Source: Euleptes europaea | Taxonomy: Eukaryota > Chordata > Lepidosauria > Squamata > Sphaerodactylidae | DNA length: 64,000 nucleotides | Direction of reading: 5' to 3' | Assembly (NCBI RefSeq): GCF_029931775.1 | Contig: NC_079315.1 | Location: 114,572,274-114,636,273 of the forward strand | In this document: positions 29,715-41,052 of the stretch, one piece after another | Numbering within the stretch: the first letter of the stretch is position 1 | Layout: each line of letters begins with the position of its first letter | Notes under the pieces: model-generated | The model's database searches: none | Seen by the model: the letters and a program-made list of their open reading frames with translations, nothing else | Told to the model about the DNA's origin: nothing | Program-made: the position numbers and the translations under genes

Positions 29715-32700
29715 GTGAGTCTGGCCCGCCTCGGCCTCCCCGCCACCCATCCCCGGTTAGGGTTGCCAAGTCCCGGCGGGGGGGGGGGGTCTCTGGAGAT
29801 TTGGGGTGGGGGGGTGGAACCTGGGTAGGGCGGGGTTTGGGGGAGGGACCCCAGCAAGATAGGATGTCTCCCCCCCCCCTCCAAAGCAGGCTGATCTCTG
29901 TCCCCTGGAGATCAGTTGCCATTCCGGGAGATCTCCAGGCCTCACCGGGAGGCTGGTTACCCCACCATGGTGCTCACCCTCAGGTTGGGGGGGGGGAGTT
30001 AAGAAGCTAGGGTTGCCAACCTTCAGGTGCTTGTTGAATAACGTTAGTTAAAGCAATTGGGCAGCACCACAGCTCACAAATTACAAATAGAAGAATTCAA
30101 TAGAAACCACACATTTCATTAGGCATAAGCAAAATATTCAAGCAGCCTACTATAAAACGTATTCAAGCAGCCTGCTATAAAACGCCAATCATTAATAGAA
30201 GAATTCAATAGAAATTCAAAAGAATTCAATAGAAATGATTGGCGTTTTATAGTAGGCTGCTTGAATATATTTTGCTTATGCCTAATGAAATGTGTGATTT
30301 CTATTGAATTCTTCTATTTGTAATTTGTGAGCTGTGGTGCTGCCCAATTGCTTTAACCTCCAGGTACTAGCTGTAGATCTGCTATTGCAACTGATTTCCA
30401 GCATTGTCTACTTTCGGTCTATGGAAATCCTCTAGTGGATCTAGCCATTTTCTATATAATCCACTGCTTACACTGTCTCAACTATTTTTTTTCCTTATGA
30501 TTATGTCACTCAGACCCTTGTGCATTCTGGTTTCAAATATGGGTTCGGTGGCAGTTCAGTTTAAATCTACACAGAAGATTTGCTGGTCTGTGTAATCCAT
30601 TAAACTGTCTGTGATGTTAAATTGGGCCCAGATGCTTAAGAATAAAGTCAGCAGACTGGTGCAGGCTGTCATGGGCAACGAACTCCATGGACCACAGTTC
30701 TGAAGAGTTTGTTTTCTGTATTTGAGAGCCAGAGTGGTGTAGTGGTTAAGAGTGGTGGTTTGGAGCAGTGGACTCTGATCTGGAGAACCGGGTTTGATTC
30801 CCCACTCCTACACATGAGCAGCAGATGCTTATCTGGTGAGCCGGGGTGGTTTCCCCACTCCTCCACATGAAGCCAGCTGGGTGACCTTGGGCTAGTCACA
30901 GTTCTCTCAGCCTCACATACCTCACAAGGTGTCTGTTGTGGGGAAGGGAAGGGAAGGTGATTGTAAGCCGGTTTGATTCTCCCTTAAGTGGTAGAGAACG
31001 TCGGCATATTCATTTCAATTCAATTCAATAACCTTTAATAGGCATAATACAAAAAAACAGCTCATACAGATTCTCATGAACGAGAACAATTCACACAAAT
31101 AACGTCGGCATATAAAAACCAACTTATTCTATTTTTCTCAGCTTCTAGGATTGTCATTTCTAATTATAATTGCTTTTACTTTCTGTGAGATCAGCTAATG
31201 AACTTTTAGTCCATTTTTTAGTTTCTCATAATTTTCAGTGATTATTTTGTGTTTTAACATACAGTTCTAGTTTTATGGATATTCTCACCATTATAATGCA
31301 TATTTATTCCATTTCTGATTATTATTTCAAATAAATTACCTCATGTTGAAGTAAAGATTAGAAGTCTGCCGTAGAATGTGGAGAAAGTAATCTCTTTTCT
31401 CCAAGATAGCTCACAAACATCAGTCGATGGTTTCCATTATGAAATATTTAGTGCTCGTAATCATTTCTTTTAATGTTAACGCAGTTGGCTGGGCAACAGA
31501 CCAAGGCATTGGAGGGTTCGGAGAGGAGCCGGGAATTAAAGCACAATTAATGAATCTGATCCGATCTGTACGAACAGTTATGAGAGGTAACACAAATACA
31601 AGAATTCTTTTGTTCGAAAGCATTGTTGGAGTATTTTTCTTTGTGACGCCTTCCACAACGAAGGTGCCTGTTGCTGCTGTAACTTCGAAGGAGACCAGGG
31701 CCTGCAAAACGGAGTTATCCCCCAGGCCTACGGTTGAGGACAGCTATAGTTTCCCATCATGGCCGGCCTCCCTAACCCCCCTCCCACACACACTTTTGCC
31801 AACTGACATGTGGGAATTTGGCTGTCTGCAGACCTTACTACGGCCCTTATACAACTGAGCACCAATTGTTATGTGATAAAATGTGTATTTTAAGGGGCCC
31901 GAATGTTATTGCTTATATATATATTGTTTTATTCTGTGAGTTTAAGCTGTTTATTGTATTTATTATACTTATGGTATTGATAGTCATGTTGTGAGCTCCC
32001 TGAGCCCAGCCGTGGCTGGGGAATGAGGGCAGGGTATAAAACTAAATTAAAAATAAATAAATGAAGACGTTGCAAACTACGCTGCATGTTGCACATAGGT
32101 TGTGTTTAGCTCGATTATTTTGTTTTTTAAAAAGTAAAGCATGCCTCAAGCTGAGCAGGCAACAGCAGGGCAAAATGGTTCGTTGGCAGCCATGTTTTAT
32201 GTTCAAAATGCCCCCAAGCAGTTTTCCAGCCTGTTGGAAGAAATGTTCAGGTGTCATCATACTTGAAGGATGAGGGTTGTTTAGTAACAGTCCAAATTAT
32301 AACCAGTGAGGTGACAGTTTTAAAGGGGTTTTAATTTTGAAATACACTGTTGACAATACATTACATTTTGTCTTCCTAAAATTAATGCCCCGGTCTCCAA
32401 CGTGTTCCAAACACAGCACATTTTTACAGAGAAAATATATTATTCCCCCCGCCCCCCAGCATAAGACCCCATTTTGGAGTCAGGAAGCAATTTTCCTCCA
32501 GGCCTCATTGGCCAGGGATCATGGAGGGTTTTTTATTTTTTTTGGCCATCTTCTAGATATGGTCACTGGGGGAGGAGGAAGTTGTGAATTTCCTGCATTG
32601 TGCAGGGGGTTGGTCTAGATCAGGGCTTCTTAAATGTTTTCCGCTCACAACCCCTTTTCGCTCGAGAAATTTTTACACGACCCCAGGTACATAGGTATAT

Positions 32701-33011
32701 ATATGAGTAAATGTTTGATTTTATATTGCCAGATTTTTGCGACCCCCACATTCAGTTACGTCACCCCATATGGGGTCGTGACCCACAATTTAAGAAGCTT
32801 TGGTCTAGTTGACCCTGGTGGTCCCTTCCAACTCTATAATCCTATGATTCTAAGTTTCATTTTCAAAAAGTGAGCTCAATCAATTTAATGAAATGCTGTT
32901 TGTCATTTGTGGAGAAAATGATTCCTTTAATGCTCTTTTTACTTTTCTCTCGCAGTGCCATTAATTGGAGTGAACACTGTAACGATTGTATTGCTTCTGC
33001 TGTTTGGTTGA
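29624..33011 (+). CDS. IER3IP1: IER3IP1, immediate early response 3-interacting protein 1
   Basis: Coding exons 29624-29714, 31485-31586 and 32956-33011 give an 82-residue protein, the usual length. It begins MAFTLYSLLQAALLFVNAI and ends VTIVLLLLFG. Two hydrophobic segments at the termini (about residues 2-22 and 65-82) enclose a soluble loop with the family hallmark GGFGEEPGIK. The family is Yos1/IER3IP1, a small ER membrane protein of ER-to-Golgi transport; human loss causes microcephaly with epilepsy and neonatal diabetes. Splice phases (1, 1) agree between exons. The start is set by homology and a good context (ggggATGG). All junctions are intact, so the gene looks functional. A long open frame around exon 1 extends into the promoter but is only GC-rich sequence without stops. 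Confidence 0.96.
29758..29970. repeat. hAT-like MITE
   Basis: Within intron 1 of IER3IP1, from 'tagggttgccaagtcccgg' to 'ggaggctggttacccc'. Confidence 0.65.
30009..30400. mobile_element. hAT-like MITE split by a large foldback insertion
   Basis: MITE left end 30009-30031, insert 30032-30354 (323 bp), MITE continuing from 30355. AACCTTCAGGTGCT and AACCTCCAGGTACT (12 of 14) flank the insert. The insert is a palindrome with arms of about 120-140 bp ('ttaaagcaattgggcagcac' against its reverse complement) and a small inner duplication. It lies in IER3IP1 intron 1. Confidence 0.7.
30722..31130 (+). repeat. CORE-type SINE carrying a short retroelement insertion
   Basis: The SINE is split near its 3' end by a 91-bp insert (31010-31100) with an (attca)n tail read on the minus strand. 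The insert is flanked by a 13-bp duplication AACGTCGGCATAT (30997-31009 and 31101-31113). Confidence 0.75.
31485..31586 (+). CDS. IER3IP1: IER3IP1 coding exon 2
   Basis: Acceptor gttaacgcag; codes IGWATDQGIGGFGEEPG to LIRSVRTVMR; donor AGAG|gtaaca. Confidence 0.96.
32455..32850 (+). repeat. CR1 LINE tail split by a non-autonomous hAT
   Basis: CR1 3' UTR text runs to 'gggggttg', then resumes at 'gtctagttgaccctggtgg' and ends 'ataatcctatgattcta'. The interrupting element is listed separately. Confidence 0.75.
32621..32802. mobile_element. Non-autonomous hAT inside CR1
   Basis: 'cagggcttcttaaa' to 'tttaagaagctttg', flanked by gtctagat and gtctagtt. Inner text 'cgacccccacattcagtta' and 'ccatatggggtcg' marks a known reptile hAT MITE type. 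It lies just upstream of IER3IP1 exon 3. Confidence 0.7.
32956..33011 (+). CDS. IER3IP1: IER3IP1 coding exon 3
   Basis: Acceptor ctctcgcag; codes VPLIGVNTVTIVLLLLFG and TGA. Confidence 0.95.
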
Positions 33012-33128
33012 AGGCGACCTCTTCTGAGCAACTCAGTGATCATCCGGAACAAGTGGACTGCAGACTGATCGGCATTGTGTCTCTTGGGATCCACTCGGGC
33101 TCGGCTGTGGAAACCACCCCCTTTTCTC

Positions 33129-33134
33129 AATAAA
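33129..33134 (+). terminator. IER3IP1 poly(A) signal
   Basis: AATAAA 118 bp after the stop codon gives a short 3' UTR. Other signals further down are possible. Confidence 0.6.
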
Positions 33135-33139
33135 GACAC

Positions 33140-35030
33140 CCTTTGTATTTATTGCATTCCTTAACATTCACTCCCGTTTAATTCAATCAGAAAAGTGAGT
33201 TCACTCAAAAGTGCTGTAAAGATTCTGAACTGGAAACATTTTCTCACTTGACTTTTAGTGGTGTCGTATTTACAGTATGCACTGTAACATATTGTAATAG
33301 TCGCTTAAAGGTGCTGTTTCTTAAATACCTTGTTACTCAGGACTGAATTTCCGTATTGCATACTCAAGGAAGGGGTGTGTGTTTGTTGCAGGTTGAACTT
33401 TCTTTCAGTAATAATGACCACACAAACAAATAGACTAATGGGTGTGCTTTGAAGAACACAAGGCAAAAACCAGGCCAGAGTTCTATATAGCAAATATAGA
33501 AATTGAAATTTTGGCTGTTGACACACGTCCAAGATGGCTTTCAGTAGAGCTCAGTGGCTGATTATTTTTTACATACCAGTGACAGGTTGACAGATTAACA
33601 AATGTGTTTTAAAATTGATTATATCTTGCAAGTGCTGTACAAAACTTTGTAAGATTAGATTTTAATAAGATGGATACAACTCCTCAAAGATCCTTTAGTA
33701 AGTAAAGTTCTTATTCTAATGTTTTATTGTGTTTTTATTGTGCTTCCCCAGGGTTTCCAAGTGTAAAATATTTGTAATTGGAATCTTTTATGAAATGAGC
33801 TATGGATACTCAGTGTAATCTGTCTAAGTGAATTCATTTTAATGACTTGAAACAGATTTACAACTTGAAGGGAGACGAGGCATTATTATGACGGCCCTTC
33901 ACTTTTTGGAGAAATAACTTGTTCCAAGATGAAATTATTTAGCCATAGTCTTCAGTGTGTGTTTATAATTTAAATTTAAGACACCATTTTTTAATTTGAA
34001 ATCGCTTTGCAGTGACCTGTAAAATGAAAGTGCTCAAGTGGTACTTCATTTGGGTGATATTAGATCTGAAATAGTGTGGCTGGTGGTTGTCACAACAGTG
34101 ATTTTAGTTGTGATCAGAGAAGTTTTCGCTATTATCACGGTGGGCGTCCTGAATTCTACCTTCTAGTGCCTTTCGTCAGCATGCAGTGAAAGTTGTCAAA
34201 GAGTAGCCATCTGTTGGTTTAAGTAAGGGCCTGAATGGACACCGAAGATCATCTATCAGTAGTAAATATTTGTTACTCAAGATGTTGAAATGTTCTTACT
34301 AGCTAGAATAGTTTTACCAAATCTAAGGTAATGTTAATTGCAGAACTCCAAATTCTGTTTACTGGTCACAAGCTGGTCAAACTGATTTAGTTATAACAGT
34401 TAAGCACGTATGTTTCACATTTAAACCTTTGGGAATTATGGCACCTAGTGTTGTGTCTCTGTGACACACCTTCTCTAGCTAGTTTTTACTTCTGTTACAT
34501 TAACCTTTGCAATTATAATTCAGGTTTGCTCGATTCTCCTTCATTGGCCTGATGTTTAGAACAGCTATAAGAGTTTGTTGTGAGAGCGACAACTTCCTGC
34601 CTTCCTATGTTTCAAATAAATAAATATAAATAATTCTCCCCTGTGGAATAGCACAGAGAAGTATTTTTAAAAATCCTGCTCTTAGGATGCAATCCACAGG
34701 CTGCTGACAGTTGCAGTTAAATTAGTCCTTGAGGTTTTTGTACATGTCAAAATAATCTTGGAGGTAAAAAACATCTGTTGGCTGGCCTTTTTTCACCACT
34801 AATACATCCCAACTAAATATGGGGTTTATTATCTCAATAGTAACTATGAACTGGGTCATAGAACAGGTGCACATGAATGTTTGCTGTGGCTAAATGAAAC
34901 CTTGCTATGCTGCTCTTAATTGTTTTTGGTTGAGGATTTAAACTGTAGATTGACTTCTTCCCTCCTAGTTCAGGAACTCCTGTCCCTAAAAAAAATGTTG
35001 CCATAGTATGTGTATATAAAGTGCTGTCAA
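33140..35030. other. Repeat-poor intergenic interval
   Basis: Nearly 1.9 kb of AT-rich, apparently single-copy sequence after IER3IP1. It has no open frame above about 75 codons and no RNA gene that I can see. It may include a longer IER3IP1 3' UTR. Confidence 0.5.
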
Positions 35031-35036
35031 GTCACA

Positions 35037-35135
35037 GCTTTGGACTCTACGACATTCTACCCCACTGGGTCCCTGTCCACCCCAAGCTCCATCCCCAAAT
35101 GTCCATGAGTTTCCCAACCTGGTTCTGGCAACCCT
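35037..35135. repeat. hAT-like MITE fragment
   Basis: A diverged right half ending 'ggttctggcaaccctata'. Confidence 0.5.
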
Positions 35136-35345
35136 ATATCCTCCATCAGGAGTGGTGGTGATGGCTGGCAATCCTATTACGTTCATCAGTTAAAAGCTGG
35201 CTGGAACAAAAGGACTTAAACACCCACTTGGAGGGTATTCCAATGTTGGGGGCAGGCCCTGAAAAGGTCCTGTCCCTTATTGCCAATTTGCAGGGGATTA
35301 CGAAGGGAAGGGAACAAGATTAAAACAGCAGCTTCCAGGCAAGAC

Positions 35346-35536
35346 TGTGTGTGTTAAGTGCCGTCAAGTCGCTTCCAACTCATGGCGACCCTATGAATGA
35401 AAGTCCACCAAAATGTCCTATCTTTGACAGCCTTGTTCAAATCTTGCAAACTGAAGGCCGTGGCTTCCTTTATTGAGTCAATCCATCTCTTGTTGGGTCT
35501 TCCTCTTTTCCTGCTGCCCTCAACTTTTCCTTGCAA
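35346..35536 (-). repeat. BovB/RTE LINE 3' end
   Basis: Tail 'ttaagtgccgtcaagtcgct' at the left. The minus strand encodes [16 protein letters not shown]. Confidence 0.8.
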
Positions 35537-35539
35537 GAC

Positions 35540-36730
35540 TACATGGGGATAAGTGTCCTAAGTGGTTTGTTTTATTTGTGAAGAGGGGAGATTTTCCCGG
35601 GCGTGATTCTCAAGGCTTTGCTTCTACGGCACTCGCAAAGCTCCCTTTCATTTCTCTGCATCGGGATGTGTGCAGGCAGAAGTTCAACAGGGGCCCAAAG
35701 CCTACTGCAATAGGAAAGGGAGCTAGAGCCTTCCTGTACTTAGTCGCCGTCCAGTTTGCTGCCGTCAGCGCTCTTTGCAAATTGCAATGCAAGGTTGTTG
35801 GCAGCCCGGAGCTCTCAGCCATCTCACTTCTCAGCTAGGGCATGCCAGCCGCTTGTAGCAGGGATGTCCACGTGGAAAGGTGTTTATCCAAGTGCCTGTC
35901 TAAGAGAACACCGACGTCTAACAAGGAGCTAGGGAGGTGGTACGTGGGGATTTCAATGATGGGGTGCCAGTTAGGGACTCATACATTGTGCAGCTGCTGA
36001 AGCTCCCCCCCCCATTTTTTTTTTTTACTCAGGCGCTTGTCAAGACAGCTTAGAGGGACGTTGTGGGTCCTGACATATTGGCGGAGGGAGGGGAGGAGGG
36101 GGCTTTTGCCGCCCGGCCCCTTCCCCCGCCAGCTGAGAGCGTCGCTCTAGCCGCAGGTGAGTGCAGCCGAGACGCTGCTCGAACAGCGCCCCCCCCGTTT
36201 GCCGTAATGGTACGATCTGACTCCTGATGTGATGAACAGCGAGGACGGTACCAATTATCTCTCGCTTCCAAAAGGGGGGGGAAATAGGCCGCCCCTCGAT
36301 TTCGTATTTTAAGAGGTAGTGGATCAATCCGTGGGGCGGCTGCCTTGGGTGGAAGGACAAGACCACCTCCGAGGCGAGGGGGGAATCTTACCTGGGCAAG
36401 TCTTTCCTCCTATCTGCAGAGGCATTATTATGACTCGTGGCCAGTAATTTATTATTTGGTAAACAAATTATACCCCAAAGGCATTTAATAATGAGAAATC
36501 TAGAATGTTTAGATGCTTCTGTGGGTCCAGAAGTGCCCGTGGAGGCTGGCCGTTGCGACTCTGAATGAGTCACTGGCCTGGCTTGGTCCTCTTTTAAATC
36601 AGACTCTCCCACCAGGGTGGGTATTTTCTGCTGTGTGTCTGAATTGGTGCAATATTGCCTTATTCAGTAGTTTATAGTGCAGAAATATAACATAATAAAC
36701 TGGCTCCAGCATCTGGCTTGTATGCTGAAG
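35540..36730. other. No gene recognised
   Basis: A locally GC-rich patch lies at 36070-36180. The open frames (108-121 codons) show no family signature. A short (t)n run is at 36015. Confidence 0.4.
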
Positions 36731-36734
36731 ATAG

Positions 36735-37412
36735 GGATGCCAGGTCCCTCTCGGCCTCCGGTGGGAGGTTTTTGGGGCGCAGCCTGAGGAAAGTGGGGTT
36801 TGGGGAGGGGAGGGAGTCCATAGAGTCCAATTGCCAAAGCGACCGTTTTCTCCAGGTGAACTGATCTCTGTCGGCTGGAGATCAGTTGTAATAGCAGGAG
36901 ATCTCCTGCTACTACCTGGAGGTTCAGTATAGGAATAGCTATGAGCAATGCCAACAATATTCTGGCTATATATTCACAGTACGTGGTAATATACCCACCA
37001 ATAACATATATTCCCAACAAGCATATGTATTTATTTCTTTTCCATGTAAAATTTCCCCAAAGCACAAGTTCACAACAATTCCTATGTAAGGTAAGTATGG
37101 AATAAAGTCAATTGAAATGTCTTTAAAGATGTACTTCTTTTCTTTGCAGCAGTTGATTAAAGTTAGAAGTACCTTACATAGGAATTGTTGTGAACTTGTG
37201 CTTTGGGGAAATTTTACATGGAAAAGAAATAAATACATATGCTTGTTGGGAATATATGTTATTGGTGGGTATATTACCACGTACTGTGAATATATAGCCA
37301 GAATATTGTTGGCATTGCTCATAGCTATTCCTACACTGAATTTCTCATCTTATGATAAGTGTATAGAGGTGTCTGATTTGGTTTTCACTACCTGGAGGTT
37401 GGCAACCCTAGC
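36735..37412. mobile_element. hAT-like MITE split by a large foldback insertion
   Basis: MITE 36735-36924, insert 36925-37386 (462 bp), MITE end 37387-37412. The 14-bp ACTACCTGGAGGTT is repeated exactly on both sides of the insert. The insert has arms of about 160 bp or more ('taggaatagctatgagcaa' against 'ttgctcatagctattccta') around a ~70-bp centre. Confidence 0.8.
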
Positions 37413-37429
37413 TGAAGATCCCCCAGCAT

Positions 37430-37565
37430 CTCTAGTTAAAAGGACCAGGTAGCAGGTGATGTGAAAGACCTGGGACTCTGGAGAGCTGCTGTCGGTCAAA
37501 GTAGACAATGCTGACTTTGATAAGACCAATAGTCTGGCTCCGTATAAGGCAGCTTCATGCATTCA
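37430..37565 (+). repeat. tRNA-derived SINE 3' fragment
   Basis: Starts at 'agttaaaaggaccaggtagc' and ends 'aaggcagcttcatgcattc'. The tRNA head is lost. Confidence 0.6.
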
Positions 37566-37856
37566 GCTGTTCTGTCTCTGTATGAGTTGCTATTCTGGGC
37601 TAGCTTACCTGCTGCCTTACAGTTCTTGTTTCCTGTCGCTCTGCTCATGGTGTTCTGTGCACAGGTCTGTCTAGGGACCACTCATCTGTGGGAGTGCAGG
37701 AAGAACACAGAAAGTGGTACTGGCCTATCTCAGAACTTCATTTTGTTTTCCAAAGCAAGTTCCTAGTCCTTATGTCTGTAAACATAAAGTGGAAAATACG
37801 TGTGTAACCCCAACTGAGATTTCCTAAGACAGAGGGCCGATTAAATTAGAAGTCAG

Positions 37857-38070
37857 TACGGTGTAGTGGTTTGAGTGTCAGGCTAGGGTCTGGGAGACCC
37901 CAGTTCGAATCCCCACTCTGCTACGGAAGCTCACTAGGTGACCTTGGGCCAGTCACACACTTTCAGCCCAACCAACCTCCCAGGGTTGTTGTGAGAATAA
38001 AATGGAGGGGAGAGAATGATAATGAAAGATGCTTTGGGTGAGAAAAGTGGGGTGTAAATATCTATCTCCA
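37857..38070 (+). repeat. Older MIR/CORE-type SINE
   Basis: 'acggtgtagtggtttgagtg', B box 'cagttcgaatccc', core 'ggtgaccttgggccagtcac', then 'ttgttgtgagaataaaatgg'. A sister copy is at 41785-42020. Confidence 0.7.
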
Positions 38071-38339
38071 TGAATGGATTCTTGGGATTGCTGGTCAAGC
38101 ATCAGGTATGCGTGTCACTGTTGCCTCTTTCCCACAACCAGTTAAACCAAGATAAATGATCCGAAATAAGGGAATTCATGGAAATTTGCAAAACGTATAT
38201 GGGTTGCAGAATTAAGGTGCAGATTTTAAAATTATTTTTAGCATAGACACCCAACCCTGTATCCAGTTCTCATGCCCCTGTGACATATTTCTCATACCCC
38301 AGAGTCACATAGTTGACACTGGAAAGTTAGGAATGTCCT

Positions 38340-38700
38340 GTGTGTGTGTGTGTGTTAAGTGTTGTCAACTTCCTTCAAACTTACAGTGACCCTATGAATT
38401 AATCACCTCCAAAACGTCCTGCTATTAACAGACTTGCTCGGGTCTTGCAAACTGAGAGTTGTGGCTTCCATGATCAAGTCCATCCATCTCTTGTTGGGTC
38501 TTCCTCTTTCCCTGCTGCCTTCAACTTTTCCTAGCATGATTGTCTTTTCCAGTGACTCTTGTTTTCTCACAATGTGACCAAAGTACGATAGCCTCAGTTT
38601 CTTCATGTCAGCTTCTAGGGAAAGTGCAGGCTTGATTTGTTCTAGAACCCACTGATTTGGTTTTTTGGGCAGTCCGCAGGATCAGTTAAACTCTCCTCCA
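38340..38700 (-). repeat. BovB/RTE LINE 3' end
   Basis: Begins with (tg)n and 'ttaagtgttgtcaac'. The minus strand encodes [16 protein letters not shown] and [12 protein letters not shown]. Confidence 0.8.
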
Positions 38701-39104
38701 GCACCCCGACTCCTCAAATATCAAGGATTCTGCAGGGGCGTTCTAGTGTATTCGATAACAGTCGCTTAACCTTTGTCTACCTTGGAGATAAATTGACTTT
38801 CCTTTTGATAAACGGAGGTCTCCGCAGGTGACAAAAAATAATCTCTGCACTGACTCGTCATGCCTTAGAACAAGTTCTAGTGTCTGGTTTTATCAGTGGA
38901 GAAGACGAACGATCCTTTATCTTCAGGGTTCTGATTAGATTAGAAAGTGCCAAGATAGCTGAAAAGTCCACACTAAGCAAAATTTCCCAATACTCTGATA
39001 AAAGTCCAAAATTTCTGGAGGCTGTTTGGTACCAGTCACAAAACGTGCAGAACTTTGTAGAAACTTCCCAAGTCAGGGTACTGAAAGCGCTGTCTCTAGT
39101 TGTG

Positions 39105-39940
39105 GTGGTGGAAAGGTCTGTCAAGTCGCAGCCGAGTTCTGGCAACCTCGTAACGTTTTCAAGGCAAGAGATGGACAGAGGTGGTTTGCCATTGCCTGCC
39201 TCTGCATATAGACCTTGGACTGGCTTGGTGGTCTCCCATCCAAGTACTAACCAGGACTGACCCTGTTTGGCTGCCGAGATCTGATGAGATTGGGCTAGCC
39301 TGGGCCATCCAGGGCATGGCAGAGACAAACATGGTTTGGCATTGCCTGCCTCTGCATAGTGACCCTGGACTTCCTTGGTGGTCTCCCATCCAAGTACTAA
39401 CCAGGACTGACCCTGCTTAGCTGCCAAGATCTGATGAGACAGGGCTAGTCTGAGCCATCCAGGGCAGGGCAGGAGAACCAATACACCACAGTTGGCCATT
39501 GCCTGCCTCTGCATATAGACCTTGGACTGGCTTGGTGGTCTCCCATCCAAGTACTAACCAGGGCCGACCCTGCTTAGCTGCCGAGATCTGATGAGATCGG
39601 GCTAGCCTGGGCCATCCAAGTCATGGCAGAGACAAACAGAGGTGGTTTGCCATTGCCTGCCTCTGCGTAGCAACCTTGGACATCTTTGGTGGTCTCCCAT
39701 CCAAGTACTAACCAGAGCTGACTCTATTAGCTTCCAAGATCTGATGAGATCAGGCTAGCCTGAGCCATCCAGGTCAAGGCAGGAGAATAACAGAGGTGGT
39801 TGGCCATCGCATACCTCTGCATATAGACTTTGTACTGGCTTGGTGGTCTCCCATCCAAGTACTAACCAGGGCCGACCCTGCTTAGCTTCTGAGATCTGAC
39901 AAGATTGATCTAGCTTGGGCCATCCACGTCCGGGCTATTT
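39105..39940 (-). repeat. Tandem array of 5S-derived SINE units
   Basis: 'ggtctcccatccaagtacta' recurs at about 39228, 39379, 39535, 39690 and 39844 (spacing about 151-156 bp), each followed by 'accctgcttagct'-type text. Five head-to-tail copies on the minus strand form a satellite-like array. Long open frames here are repeat translations. Confidence 0.85.
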
Positions 39941-40015
39941 CTAACTGTTGGGTAGCAAAAAGTGCTGGAAAATGCATTTAATTTCTTCATTCATTTCGAT
40001 CCTGCTTTTCCTTCA

Positions 40016-40522
40016 AGGAGGGACTGTGGCTCAGTGGCAGAGCATCTGCTTGGCATGCAGAAGGCCCCAGTTCAATCCCCGGCATCTCCAGTTAAAGGAA
40101 CCAGGCAAGGAGGTGATGTGAAAGATCTCTGCCTGAGACCCTGGAGAGCTGTGGAGAGGGGCTGTGGCTCAGTGGTAGAGCCTCTTCTTGGCGTGCAGAA
40201 GGCCCCAGTTTCAATCCCCGGCATCACCAGTTAAAGGGACGGGGCAAGAAGGTCTGATGAGATCGGGCTAGCCTGGGCCATCCAGTTCATGGTAGAGATA
40301 AACGGGGGGGTGGGAAGGGCCATAGCTGTGAGGTAGAGCATCTGCTTGGCTTGCAGAAGGCCCCAGGTCCAATCCCCGGCATCTCCAGTTAAAGGGACCA
40401 GGCAAGTAGGTGATGTGAAAGACCCCTACCTGAGACTCTGGAGAGCCGCTGCTGGTCTGAGTAGACAATACTGACTTTGACGGACCAAGGGTCTGATTCA
40501 GTATAAGGCAGCTTCACTGTGT
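40016..40522 (+). repeat. Three consecutive tRNA-derived SINE copies
   Basis: Heads at about 40020, 40157 and 40315 ('ctgtggctcagtggcagag', 'ctgtggctcagtggtagag', 'gtgaggtagagcatctgc'). Only the last has the full tail ending 'ggcagcttcac'. Confidence 0.75.
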
Positions 40523-41050
40523 GTATGGGAGATCAGAGAGTCGTGAAATTTAAGGTAAATCATGCATGGTGTGTCGAATGTATGCATTTCATAGGCCTTG
40601 CTTCATTAGGTAGCATAAGTTAGCCTGAATTAGTAATGGCTCATCGAAGCTGTGTGAAGCGCTGGGATGTAGTGGTTAATGCCTGGCTTTTGTTCTGCCA
40701 AAGAGGTTTTAATCTCCACGTAACTGGGTAAAGTAACGTCCTCTCGCAGGTGGGTCCCAGCGACTGCCACAGCTGCTTATGACTTCCTGTAACAAAACCA
40801 AAGAGGCATTAAATAAAAAAGATTCCCATTGTTCTGATGTGCAGTTAGTGCCCTGGAGAAGTTATTCAGCTAGTACCAGGCAGTAACTTCTTACAACTAA
40901 CTATTTGCCTGCCAGCGAAAATCCCAGGAAACAGAACACGGGCCCTGTCGTTGGCGTCTTTGAGCATCTACGCAGACATTAAAGTATCATTTGTATGCTC
41001 AGAGAAACATCATGAAATAGACTGGTGGGCATAAACATGGCTTTCACACC
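40523..41050. other. No gene recognised
   Basis: Apparently single-copy, with no repeat family I can name. Confidence 0.4.
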
Positions 41051-41052
41051 CA

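Noticed and set aside
29072-30010. 312-codon open frame across the CpG island
   Set aside because: Only residues from ATG 29624 to the donor at 29714 are IER3IP1 exon 1. The rest is GC-rich promoter and intron without stops.
38858-39550. 230-codon minus-strand open frame
   Set aside because: Most of it translates the tandem 5S-SINE array, and its repeated GWETTK-type peptides mirror the DNA repeats.
39105-39940. CRISPR-like regular array
   Set aside because: The ~155-bp period with near-identical units throughout is a tandem SINE array in a vertebrate genome, with no spacer structure.
40016-40522. tRNA genes
   Set aside because: A and B boxes are present, but there is no cloverleaf with an anticodon stem and a long unrelated body follows; they are SINE heads.
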